A DNA stretch of 64,000 nucleotides from positions 1-64,000 of the forward strand of contig JAPLJH010000078.1 of assembly GCA_026388695.1 (NCBI GenBank). The letters run 5' to 3'. The notes below the pieces were generated by a model, which saw only the letters and a program-made list of their open reading frames with translations, searched no databases and had not been told where the DNA came from. The stretch is from Deltaproteobacteria bacterium. Its GTDB lineage: Bacteria; Desulfobacterota; Desulfobulbia; Desulfobulbales; Desulfurivibrionaceae. Both the position numbers and the translations under genes were made by a program. Shown in pieces: positions 1-7,820 of this stretch; the stretch's first letter is position 1; the number at the start of each line of letters is the position of its first letter.

Positions 1-47
1 TTGGGGAGGGTTTTGGGGACCCCCTTGAGAAAGGCAGGGATTTTCAT
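1..47 (-). CDS. 5'-end of a CDS truncated by the window edge (MKIPAFLKGVPKTLP...)
   Basis: ATG preceded by GAGGTG on the minus strand, 55 nt after the stop of the 44-aa ORF; open to the window edge. Confidence 0.35.
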   Translation of the reverse strand, partial: MKIPAFLKGVPKTLP

Positions 48-101
48 GGTTCACCTCATGAAGGCCGCGCGAAAAGCAGGCGGCTGAAGGCGAACCGTCG
101 T

Positions 102-236
102 TCAGATAAGCATGAGGAGGGAACGATTCGTCACAACAGCCACGCAACTACAACAGCACGAGCCAGGGTCTTCGTCTTCGTTTTGAGCTACGGCTTGAGT
201 CACAGTCGGACTACTACTGCCATCAGGGCTACTCAT
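102..236 (-). CDS. 44-aa Cys-cluster microprotein, MSSPDGSSSPTVTQAVAQNEDEDPGSCCCSCVAVVTNRSLLMLI (candidate RiPP precursor or metal-binding peptide)
   Basis: Translated by hand from the minus strand; GGAGG followed by AATT and ATG; below the ORF-track length cutoff. Confidence 0.55.
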   Translation of the reverse strand: MSSPDGSSSPTVTQAVAQNEDEDPGSCCCSCVAVVTNRSLLMLI

Positions 237-325
237 AATTCCTCCAAGATTTAACATCAAACAGGCGGACAGCTCCACCATTTACCTGCAACCTAATACC
301 CTTTTATCCGAAATCTAACAATCAC

Positions 326-380
326 AAAAAAAAGGCGAGGCAGGTATTTTTCTCCGGAGTGAAAAAGACCTGCTCGCCTT
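326..380 (-). terminator. Rho-independent terminator downstream of the NosL-fusion gene
   Basis: Arms AGGCGAG(C)AGGT / ACCTGCCTCGCCT followed by T8 on the minus strand. Confidence 0.75.
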
Positions 381-406
381 GGCTGACGAATCTACAAGAC
401 CGTCAA

Positions 407-1729
407 TCAATAGTTAAACCGGTACTTGAAATTCAACATCCCTGTGGCCACATACTCGGTGCCCAGCCCGTAGAGATTAACGTCTTCATAGAGCGGGATG
501 CCATAGCTGCCGTTGAGGCTGAAGTTTCCACCAAAGGCCGAGAGGAACCGCCAACTGGCCACACCGGTCAGCATGATTGCCCGGCCGCCGCTGTTCTGGA
601 CCTTGACCCCGAAGTTTTCATTCTTGGCGGTATCGGTGGCGTCCAACTCCAGGCCCAGCATCAGGTCGTAGTTTGGGGTGTAATGGAGCGCTGCGCCAAA
701 CTTGGAGACATCGCCGAACTTATAGTCATCCCCGTTTTCCCGGTTGACCAGATAGCTTGCCTCGCCATGCAGCCAGAAATCCCCGAACCGGGCCGAGCCC
801 AGCAGACCGCCACCGAGATTAACGCTGCCGGTGCCCAGTTGCAGGCCTGGCATGGTGCGGAAGGTGGTATCAAAATCACCGGTGGGCAGGGTCACATTAC
901 CCATCAGGCTGAAAAACTTGCTGTAGTAATCGTCCCGCCACAGATTATAGACCGCCTTCAGCTCAAGATCGGTGATTCCCTTGTGCTTTGTGACCCTCTC
1001 GACGCTACTGGTACGCATGGTCGAGGTCATGATCTTGTCGAGATCGGAAATCTTGGCCGTAACCGACAAACGGTCCGTAATGCCGTAATTGGCCATATAC
1101 ATGGGGCCGGAGGCCTCCATTTTCTTTGGGATCATCGGCGCTGTGGGAGTGATCCCGGCGGTAGCGGCCAAGTATTGGGCCGTCGAGACATTGTTTGAGC
1201 CCATCATCAGCTCATCCTTGACCATGGCCATATAGCCAGCCCCACCGCTCACAGAGCCCTTGGGCGGCGGCACCGCCGAGTTGACCCGGTTGGGCATGGT
1301 CATGCCCATGGGGGAAACCGCCAGCAGGGCCTGGGAAAAGGTCAGCACCTGGCCGCCATGCTCAGAGATGAATTTTTTTGCCCCGTCCTGATCGGCAAAG
1401 GCGATGATGTTGGGAATCATGTCCGGCACCAGATCGCTGCCTATGACATAGGTGGCTCCGGCTGCGGCAATCTCCTTGCCGCTCAACCAATCGTGCACCA
1501 GGACCGAAGCAAAGGCCTCAACACCGCCCGCATCCGCAACCAGCCGCAGCATATCGGCTCCGCCGCAGGTCTTCTCGACCCGACCATCCTTGCTGGTGAC
1601 AATGGCGCTGGTACCCTGGTATTGATCGATGTACATGCCGCACAGGCGACAGCCCTCACGCTCTCCGGCATGCGCCGCCGAGGCCAGCATGACCGTTGCC
1701 GCTAGAACCATCCCATATTTCTTTACCAT
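407..1729 (-). CDS. Secreted NosL-like (CxxCGM) domain fused to a C-terminal outer-membrane beta-barrel/transporter-like domain
   Basis: Signal peptide MVKKYGMVLAATVMLASAAHA; CRLCGMYIDQYQ and TCGGADML typical of NosL; C-terminal beta-strand pattern ending in FKYRFNY. Confidence 0.75.
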   Translation of the reverse strand: MVKKYGMVLAATVMLASAAHAGEREGCRLCGMYIDQYQGTSAIVTSKDGRVEKTCGGADMLRLVADAGGVEAFASVLVHDWLSGKEIAAAGATYVIGSDLVPDMIPNIIAFADQDGAKKFISEHGGQVLTFSQALLAVSPMGMTMPNRVNSAVPPPKGSVSGGAGYMAMVKDELMMGSNNVSTAQYLAATAGITPTAPMIPKKMEASGPMYMANYGITDRLSVTAKISDLDKIMTSTMRTSSVERVTKHKGITDLELKAVYNLWRDDYYSKFFSLMGNVTLPTGDFDTTFRTMPGLQLGTGSVNLGGGLLGSARFGDFWLHGEASYLVNRENGDDYKFGDVSKFGAALHYTPNYDLMLGLELDATDTAKNENFGVKVQNSGGRAIMLTGVASWRFLSAFGGNFSLNGSYGIPLYEDVNLYGLGTEYVATGMLNFKYRFNY

Positions 1730-1809
1730 TTGCGCCCCTTCACGATTTTTTTGTTTACGGATGAAAAAAAATGAAGGGGCACCCTACCACAATGTGCCAC
1801 GAGAAAAAA

Positions 1810-1826
1810 TGCGGCAAATTGTCGCA
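1810..1826. promoter_or_regulatory. Candidate 17-bp palindromic operator TGCGGCAAATTGTCGCA upstream of the NosL-fusion gene
   Basis: Near-perfect dyad, about 80 bp upstream of the start codon. Confidence 0.3.
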
Positions 1827-2157
1827 GGCAAAGACGATGGGGAAGGGTGAGCGACCCAGACAGAAAAGGAAAAAGAGGTGGTCAGCGGAAAAAAGAGATG
1901 ACGATTTGGACGCGAATTGCGGGAATACAAACGCCCCTTTCGGGGCGCATAAAAAAACGGCGGTCGGAATGAGGCTCTTCCCGGACAACTCCGGGACAGA
2001 CAGGAGGCGTTTTGTCCGCCCTTTTGTGTCGGGAGACAGGCAATCCCCTTGCGTTTTTGCCTGTAATACTAACGGCTCACACTGTCCTGCTTTTCCGACC
2101 GCCCGGGAAACGGGGCGGGAATCCGCCCCGAAAAACTACATATATCCCGTCAGCCAC

Positions 2158-2379
2158 TTAGATGCCGGTTACAGCGCCAAACCAACTGGTGACAAGGGCA
2201 AGAGGTCCACCCGCCGCGATAACTCCGGCAACGAGACAACTTACCGACCAGGCACCCACCAAGCCAGCCGCCATTGCCCCCAGGCCGACTACCGCTCCCT
2301 GCATGATATCGGTGCCTACTCCGTCTGTTACCAAGGCGCTGCTTCTTGTTCTGGTCTTGACCATCTGTGCATTTTTCAT
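2158..2379 (-). CDS. Small Gly/Ala-rich membrane protein of unknown function (MKNAQMVKTRTRSSALVTDGVGTDIMQGAVVGLG...)
   Basis: AGGAGG RBS 7 nt upstream of the ATG; TTGACC-N16-TATATT promoter upstream; hydrophobic segments. Confidence 0.65.
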   Translation of the reverse strand: MKNAQMVKTRTRSSALVTDGVGTDIMQGAVVGLGAMAAGLVGAWSVSCLVAGVIAAGGPLALVTSWFGAVTGI

Positions 2380-2421
2380 ATTCGGCCTCCTCATAGTGAA
2401 AAAGTGGTGTTCTTACTTTCC

Positions 2422-2449
2422 AATATAAGGATTATCCGCGCCTGGTCAA
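2422..2449 (-). promoter_or_regulatory. sigma70-type promoter TTGACC-N16-TATATT for the small membrane protein
   Basis: Minus-strand -35/-10 hexamers with 16-bp spacer, about 40 nt upstream of the RBS. Confidence 0.5.
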
Positions 2450-2587
2450 GATGTTTTTTCACATAAAATCAAATAGTTATATGCAAACCGCAAGGGTAAA
2501 GATTGGCGTAAATATCCAGAGACAGGATATCCATAAACACAATATTCAGCTGATCATGACAGTGGGAATTTATAGGATGGGCGGTGG

Positions 2588-3223
2588 CTAGAGGCTATGC
2601 AGGGGACAGGCATCGCAGAGCGGATTAGATTTCTTGCAGTATTCCTTGGCAAGGCGGACCAGAAGGGCATGATACTCGTTGAAGAGCTGGGCCTCGGTGG
2701 GCAACCGGCTCAAAAACAGCTCCTGAATTTCCTCATACCCGGCGTCTTCGGCAATGAGATCATGGCGAAGCAGGATACGGTAGGTGTAGGCATCCACCAC
2801 AAACACCGGCTTGCCTGCGGCATAGAGGGTGATGGAATCGGCTGTTTCCGGGCCGATCCCCTTGATCCCTAGCAGCTTTTCCCGGAGGGTAGAAGTACTC
2901 TGGTTGAAAAAATCCTCCAGGTTGCCGCTGTCTTCACGGATGGCGGCAAAGAGGCCCTTGAGGCGTTTTGCCTTCTGGTTGTAGTATCCGGAAGGCCGGA
3001 TTTTTTCGGCCAGCTCCTCCAGGGGCAGGGCCTCCAGGGCTTCAAAGGAGAGAAGCCCATCCTGGCGCAAGGCCTCGATGACCATGCTCACATTGCGCCA
3101 GCTGGTATTCTGGGTCAGGACCGCGCCGAGCATGACCTCAAAGGGGGTTTCACCGGGCCACCAGTGCTGGGGGCCGAAATGGTCAAAAAGACGGGTATGG
3201 ATTTCCTCAATCCGGTTGGTCAC
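2588..3223 (-). CDS. Endonuclease III / HhH-GPD DNA glycosylase with FeS cluster
   Basis: LTQNTSWRNV, GIKGIGPETADSI HhH, C-terminal CKKSNPLCDACPL; GTG start at VTNRIEEIH preferred over the ORF-track ATG. Confidence 0.8.
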   Translation of the reverse strand: MTNRIEEIHTRLFDHFGPQHWWPGETPFEVMLGAVLTQNTSWRNVSMVIEALRQDGLLSFEALEALPLEELAEKIRPSGYYNQKAKRLKGLFAAIREDSGNLEDFFNQSTSTLREKLLGIKGIGPETADSITLYAAGKPVFVVDAYTYRILLRHDLIAEDAGYEEIQELFLSRLPTEAQLFNEYHALLVRLAKEYCKKSNPLCDACPLHSL

Positions 3224-3245
3224 GGTATCCCAAGCACCCAAAAAA

Positions 3246-3578
3246 TCAGTCGGTACGCATGAAGAGAAAATACACGGCAACGGCGATGGCCCCGACAAAC
3301 ACCCCAGCCACAGGCAGCACCTTGCCCAACTGGAGAGTCCCGTTCACCACCAGGCCTTCCATGTAGCTGCTCCCGCTGAAGAGCCAGAGGCCGAAGCCAA
3401 GACCGGTCAAAACCAGGGTATCCACCGCCTGCTTATAAAGATTGTAGAAGATAAAGGCAATAAAGGGCGCCAGGAACCAGACGTTAGTAAAAAGCGCCTT
3501 GACATCTACCTCGCGAAACTGTTGCGGCACATTGGTGCCGTTGAGGAAATCGACAATCTGCCCCAGGAATTCGGTCAT
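3246..3578 (-). CDS. Hypothetical integral membrane protein
   Basis: Several hydrophobic segments; immediately downstream of the thiC-like gene. Confidence 0.6.
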   Translation of the reverse strand: MTEFLGQIVDFLNGTNVPQQFREVDVKALFTNVWFLAPFIAFIFYNLYKQAVDTLVLTGLGFGLWLFSGSSYMEGLVVNGTLQLGKVLPVAGVFVGAIAVAVYFLFMRTD

Positions 3579-3611
3579 GCGGTGCGTCCTCCCTCTGTGG
3601 TGATTAGGAAA

Positions 3612-4913
3612 TTATTTCTGTAGTCGATCCGGCGCGGTGGCCTGCTTGTACACCTTGATGGCGCAGTATGAGCCGCACATGCTGCAAGCGTCGCCCTTAT
3701 AGGAACTCCCCTCCTCCCGGAAACGCCGGGCCTTTTCCGGATCAATGGACAGCTCGATCTGACCCTTCCAGTCCAGATTGTTGCGGCACTTGGCCATGGC
3801 GATGTCCTTATCGATGGCGCCGGGCAGCCCCTTGGCGATGTCCGCAGCATGGGCGGCGATGCGGGAGGCCATGACCCCCTCATGCACATCCTCGGCACTG
3901 GGCAGTTTGAGATGCTCGGCCGGGGTAACATAGCAGAGAAAATCCGCCCCGGCCGCCCCGGCAATGGCCCCGCCGATGGCGCCGGTGATATGGTCGTAGC
4001 CCGGAGCGATGTCCGTAACCAGAGGACCCAAGACATAAAAGGGCGCCCCATGGCAGAGCTGCTTCTGCAAAAGTATGTTGGCCTGGATCTGATTGAGCGG
4101 CATGTGCCCAGGCCCCTCGACCATCACCTGCACCCCGGCTTCCCAGGCCCGCTGGGTCAGCTCGCCCAGGTGGATCAACTCCTGGATTTGGCCCCGATCG
4201 GTGGCGTCGGCCAGACAGCCCGGCCGGATGCCGTCGCCCAGACTCAGGGTGACCTCGTGCTCCTTGAGGATGGCCAACAGCTCGTCGAAATGTTCGTACA
4301 TGGGATTTTCTTTCTTGTTGTAGCTCATCCACTCGATGGTGAAGGAACCGCCCCGGCTGACCACGCCCATGAGCCGCTTATGGTTGCGAACCCGGTCCAT
4401 GGTGCTTCTGGTAATGCCGGAATGGATGGTCATAAAATCAACCCCATCCTGGGCCTGCTGTTCAATGCCCTTGAACATCTGGGCAACCGTGACTTCGCCG
4501 ATTTTTTTCTTCTGCTTTTCCACCACCTCGGCAATACTCTGATAGATCGGCACAGTACCCAGAGGGATAGGGCAACTTGCCAGGATCTCGCGGCGAATCT
4601 CATTCAACTCGCCGCCCATGGACAGGTCCATCACCGTGTCGGCCCCGGCTTTGAGACAGACGCAGAGCTTTTGCAGCTCCTGGCTCACCTCGGGATAATC
4701 CTTGGAGGAGCCGATATTGGCGTTGACCTTGGTGGACAACCCCTTGCCAACAGCCATGATCCGGTCAAACTTGTGGTTTTTGTTCTTGGGAATACAGATC
4801 GTTCCAGCGGCCACCCCCTGCATCAGGGCCTGAACCGTTACATTTTCGTTGGCGGCACAATTTTCAAAAAGAGGGGTAAGCGTGCCCCTGATCGCATCTT
4901 CTCGAATACTCAT
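3612..4913 (-). CDS. thiC: Radical-SAM ThiC-family protein (phosphomethylpyrimidine synthase; 5-hydroxybenzimidazole synthase is a possible alternative)
   Basis: VNANIGSS, MEGPGHMPL, CSMCGSYCAIK FeS motif; start taken at MSIREDAIRG. Confidence 0.85.
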   Translation of the reverse strand: MSIREDAIRGTLTPLFENCAANENVTVQALMQGVAAGTICIPKNKNHKFDRIMAVGKGLSTKVNANIGSSKDYPEVSQELQKLCVCLKAGADTVMDLSMGGELNEIRREILASCPIPLGTVPIYQSIAEVVEKQKKKIGEVTVAQMFKGIEQQAQDGVDFMTIHSGITRSTMDRVRNHKRLMGVVSRGGSFTIEWMSYNKKENPMYEHFDELLAILKEHEVTLSLGDGIRPGCLADATDRGQIQELIHLGELTQRAWEAGVQVMVEGPGHMPLNQIQANILLQKQLCHGAPFYVLGPLVTDIAPGYDHITGAIGGAIAGAAGADFLCYVTPAEHLKLPSAEDVHEGVMASRIAAHAADIAKGLPGAIDKDIAMAKCRNNLDWKGQIELSIDPEKARRFREEGSSYKGDACSMCGSYCAIKVYKQATAPDRLQK

Positions 4914-5049
4914 CACAGATTCTCCGATAACCAACGGCGCAAGCCGCCTGGCATTGACAGTAATATTAAAGGAAGTTTAAGACGCAAAAACATACCAGCG
5001 CCTATTTTAGAATGCAATGGAAATGTATGGGATTGCAGGGGGGATATGG

Positions 5050-5619
5050 CTATAACACCCCGTGTTCATAGAGAATTTTTAGACCGATGCCGATAAGAAC
5101 CAGGCCGCCGACAATCTCGGCCCGTGAGCCCAGGCGCGAGGTCGCACCCAGCAGACAGCCCAGTCGCAAACCCAACGCAGTGAGGGCCGCAGCGACCAGG
5201 CCGATGACCAGGGAAGGAAGCCAAACACTGATCCCTAGCACGGCAAAACTCAAGCCCACGGCCAGGGAGTCGATACTGGTGGCAATCGAGAGGGTAAGAA
5301 GCATCCTCCCCCGGGTGGGGTCCGCACCCTCGCCCTCTTCCTTGGCCTCCCGGATCGCCTCCCAGATCATCTTGCCCCCCACAAAGGCCAACAGGCCAAA
5401 GGCCAGCCAATGGTCAAAGGATTCGATCCACGAGCGAACCGTGATACCGCCCAGCCAGCCAAGGATATTCATCCCGGCCTGGAAAAAGCCGAAGTGCCAG
5501 GCAAGACGAAACACCTGTCGGGAATTGACCTGGCACAGGCTGACCCCCGCAGCCAGGGCCACGGCAAAAGCGTCCACGGCAAGGGCCACGGCGATGAGCA
5601 GGATGGTGGAAAATTCCAT
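5050..5619 (-). CDS. mntP: Manganese efflux pump MntP
   Basis: MEFSTILLIAVALAVDAFAVALAAG and SIATSIDSLAVGLSFA, the paired MntP motifs; start corrected. Confidence 0.85.
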   Translation of the reverse strand: MEFSTILLIAVALAVDAFAVALAAGVSLCQVNSRQVFRLAWHFGFFQAGMNILGWLGGITVRSWIESFDHWLAFGLLAFVGGKMIWEAIREAKEEGEGADPTRGRMLLTLSIATSIDSLAVGLSFAVLGISVWLPSLVIGLVAAALTALGLRLGCLLGATSRLGSRAEIVGGLVLIGIGLKILYEHGVL

Positions 5620-5819
5620 AGAATGGCTGCGCGGATGAGATTTATTGTGATGGGACTGGTCGGGGGTTGCGCCGCAACTTGACCATTTTTCCCTTAAGCT
5701 GGCAAGAAAAAAGCCTGCGACAAAAAAAAAACGGAATTCCCGCCAAGGTTTGGTATCATTACGCAAACAGTCATGGTCTTTCGCCCTGACTTCGTGAAAC
5801 AGCGTCACCCAAAGAGGTT

Positions 5820-6494
5820 GTGAGGATGGTTAAGATAATGCTGGTTGATGACCATGAGATGGTCAGAACGGGTCTCAAATCCCTGCTGGAAACCCAGCCT
5901 GATTTTCAGGTCGTGGGCGAGGCGGGAAACGGGATCGAGGCCTTGAGCAAGGTTGCCGAGCTTGCTCCGGATGTGGTGGTAATGGATATCAGCATGCCAC
6001 TGATGGACGGCCTTGAGGCAACCAAAAAACTTATCGAACTGCGCCCGGATTGCCTTGTCCTCGCCCTGACGGTGCATGAGGACAAACAGTATTTCTTCCA
6101 GATGCTCCAGGCCGGGGCCAAGGGCTATCTCACCAAGGAGGCTGCGGCCGATGAACTGGTGGCGGCCATCCGTTCCGTGGCGGCGGGCAACGTCTATCTG
6201 CTGCCAGCCCTGGCCCGCTGGCTTCTCGAAGATTACACCGAACTGGCCAGCCAGTCCAATTTTTCCTCAAAGGACGCGGACCACTCCGGTCTGGACGCCC
6301 TGACCCTCCGGGAGCGTGAGGTGCTGGAGCTGGTGGCCGAAGGCAATACCACCCCAAGAATTGGAGAAATCCTTACCCTAAGCCCAAAGACCATCTCCCG
6401 GCATCGAGAACGGATCATGAACAAACTCAATCTGCATTCCACTGCAGAACTGGTGAAATTCGCCATCCGCACCGGCCTGGTGAAAGCGGGCTGA
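5820..6494 (+). CDS. NarL/FixJ-family response regulator
   Basis: N-terminal REC (MLVDDHEMVRTGL) plus LuxR-type HTH (LTLREREVLELVAEG). Confidence 0.92.
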   Translation: MRMVKIMLVDDHEMVRTGLKSLLETQPDFQVVGEAGNGIEALSKVAELAPDVVVMDISMPLMDGLEATKKLIELRPDCLVLALTVHEDKQYFFQMLQAGAKGYLTKEAAADELVAAIRSVAAGNVYLLPALARWLLEDYTELASQSNFSSKDADHSGLDALTLREREVLELVAEGNTTPRIGEILTLSPKTISRHRERIMNKLNLHSTAELVKFAIRTGLVKAG

Positions 6495-6497
6495 CCC

Positions 6498-6719
6498 TTA
6501 GGACTCCCCGCTGCCTTCGCCACCCCCCTCTGTTTCCGGCATGGCCCTGCGGCAACAGCATTTTTCCTTCCCCCCCCGCCCCAAACACCTCTGGCAGCGG
6601 TCATCGCTGCACATCTGGCAAGAAAAACAATCCAGGCAGGGGTGTTTTTGCCGACCGCCCGAGATTTTTTCTGGGACGTAGACCTTGCCGGTTCCATCGG
6701 GGAGATCGACAAATGGCAT
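6498..6719 (-). CDS. Small Cys-rich protein (CLDCFSCQMCSDDRCQRCLGRGGKEKCCCR)
   Basis: C-x2-C-x2-C-x2-C-x4-C-x2-C array; start at MPFVDLPDGTG. Confidence 0.55.
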   Translation of the reverse strand: MPFVDLPDGTGKVYVPEKISGGRQKHPCLDCFSCQMCSDDRCQRCLGRGGKEKCCCRRAMPETEGGGEGSGES

Positions 6720-6771
6720 CCTGGCTCTCCTTGCCCTTGCCTGCCGGGAAAGTACAAACAGCGCCGCTTCG

Positions 6772-7632
6772 TTAGACGGCTGCGGCCTGGGGCTCACCGC
6801 TCTCAATGGGCAGGTTCGGGTCCCTAGACCATTCGTTCCAGGAGGCGAAATAGACCCGCAGCCTGGTGAAACCCGCCAACTTCAAGGCCACATAGGTATT
6901 GGCCGCCCGCGAGCCCTTGAAACAGAAGATGATGATGTCGCTGTCCGAGTAAATCTGCTGACTGGCGCACAAGGCCCGAATTTCGTGGGCGGGCCGGAAG
7001 GCCGGGATCGCCGCCCTGCTCATGAAACTGTACCATTCAATCCATTTGGCTCCGGGAATCCGGCCCCGTCGGGGAGCAAAATCGAAGCCGTAGGGCGAGG
7101 AGGTCTGGCCCAGCCATTCATTGGCATCCCGATTGTCGAGGAGAATGGTCGTCGGGTCACCCAGGGCCTTGAGAACATCTTCCCTCGTGGCCATAAGGGC
7201 ATGGTTTGGCTGGGGGATAAACCGACTGGGGCTCGGCGAAGTATCGCCGGTTTCTTCGGGCAGCCCGTACTGCTGCCAAGCCCAGAAGCCGCCATCCAGA
7301 ATGCCGCAATCCCGGTGGCCGAGATAGCAGGCCAACCAGTACCCCCGGCAGGAAGCGCCGTAGCGGGTATCGAAGCTGTCTTCGTAAAAAACGACCTTCC
7401 GCGCATGGGAAACGCCAACGCGGGAAAAACTGGCGGCAAAGGTATCCTGCAAGGCCGCCAGCCCCTCCGGGCTGCTCACGCTTAAGAAGGAAAAAATCTC
7501 CGGCAGATTCACGGCCCCGGGGATATGCCCTTCGGCAAAGGTGTCCTGATCGCGGATATCCACCAGCAGCACCGAGCCTTCCTCAAGGAGCGCCTGGGTT
7601 TCGTGGAGGGTGTAAAGAATTTTTTCCGTCAT
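6772..7632 (-). CDS. Two-domain rhodanese/sulfurtransferase
   Basis: Two rhodanese folds (LVDIRDQDTFAEGHIPGAVNL; LLDNRDANEW), active-site loop CFKGSRA. Confidence 0.88.
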   Translation of the reverse strand: MTEKILYTLHETQALLEEGSVLLVDIRDQDTFAEGHIPGAVNLPEIFSFLSVSSPEGLAALQDTFAASFSRVGVSHARKVVFYEDSFDTRYGASCRGYWLACYLGHRDCGILDGGFWAWQQYGLPEETGDTSPSPSRFIPQPNHALMATREDVLKALGDPTTILLDNRDANEWLGQTSSPYGFDFAPRRGRIPGAKWIEWYSFMSRAAIPAFRPAHEIRALCASQQIYSDSDIIIFCFKGSRAANTYVALKLAGFTRLRVYFASWNEWSRDPNLPIESGEPQAAAV

Positions 7633-7820
7633 GGTTTCCTGCTCTGGGTAAAAATAACCGCACGATCCGTCTTGAATATCTATTATAAGACCTTAGGGCA
7701 GGGATCGCCCGGAAAAATTCTTCGTCCTGCCCTCTTGCTTGCCGCCTTTGCCTTTTCCTTTTTTTTCCGAACTTGTCGAAATATTTTTCTTCATCTATAT
7801 TGAACCAAGGAGGTACCACC

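Noticed and set aside
102-104. TGA of the CCCSC peptide read as selenocysteine
   Set aside because: Read-through sequence (TTVRLQPPAFRAAFMR*) is short with no Cys/Sec-rich extension and no obvious SECIS stem was seen.
5620-5820. Possible Mn riboswitch (yybP-ykoY) upstream of mntP
   Set aside because: Could not find the conserved internal-loop sequences by eye; would need a covariance search.
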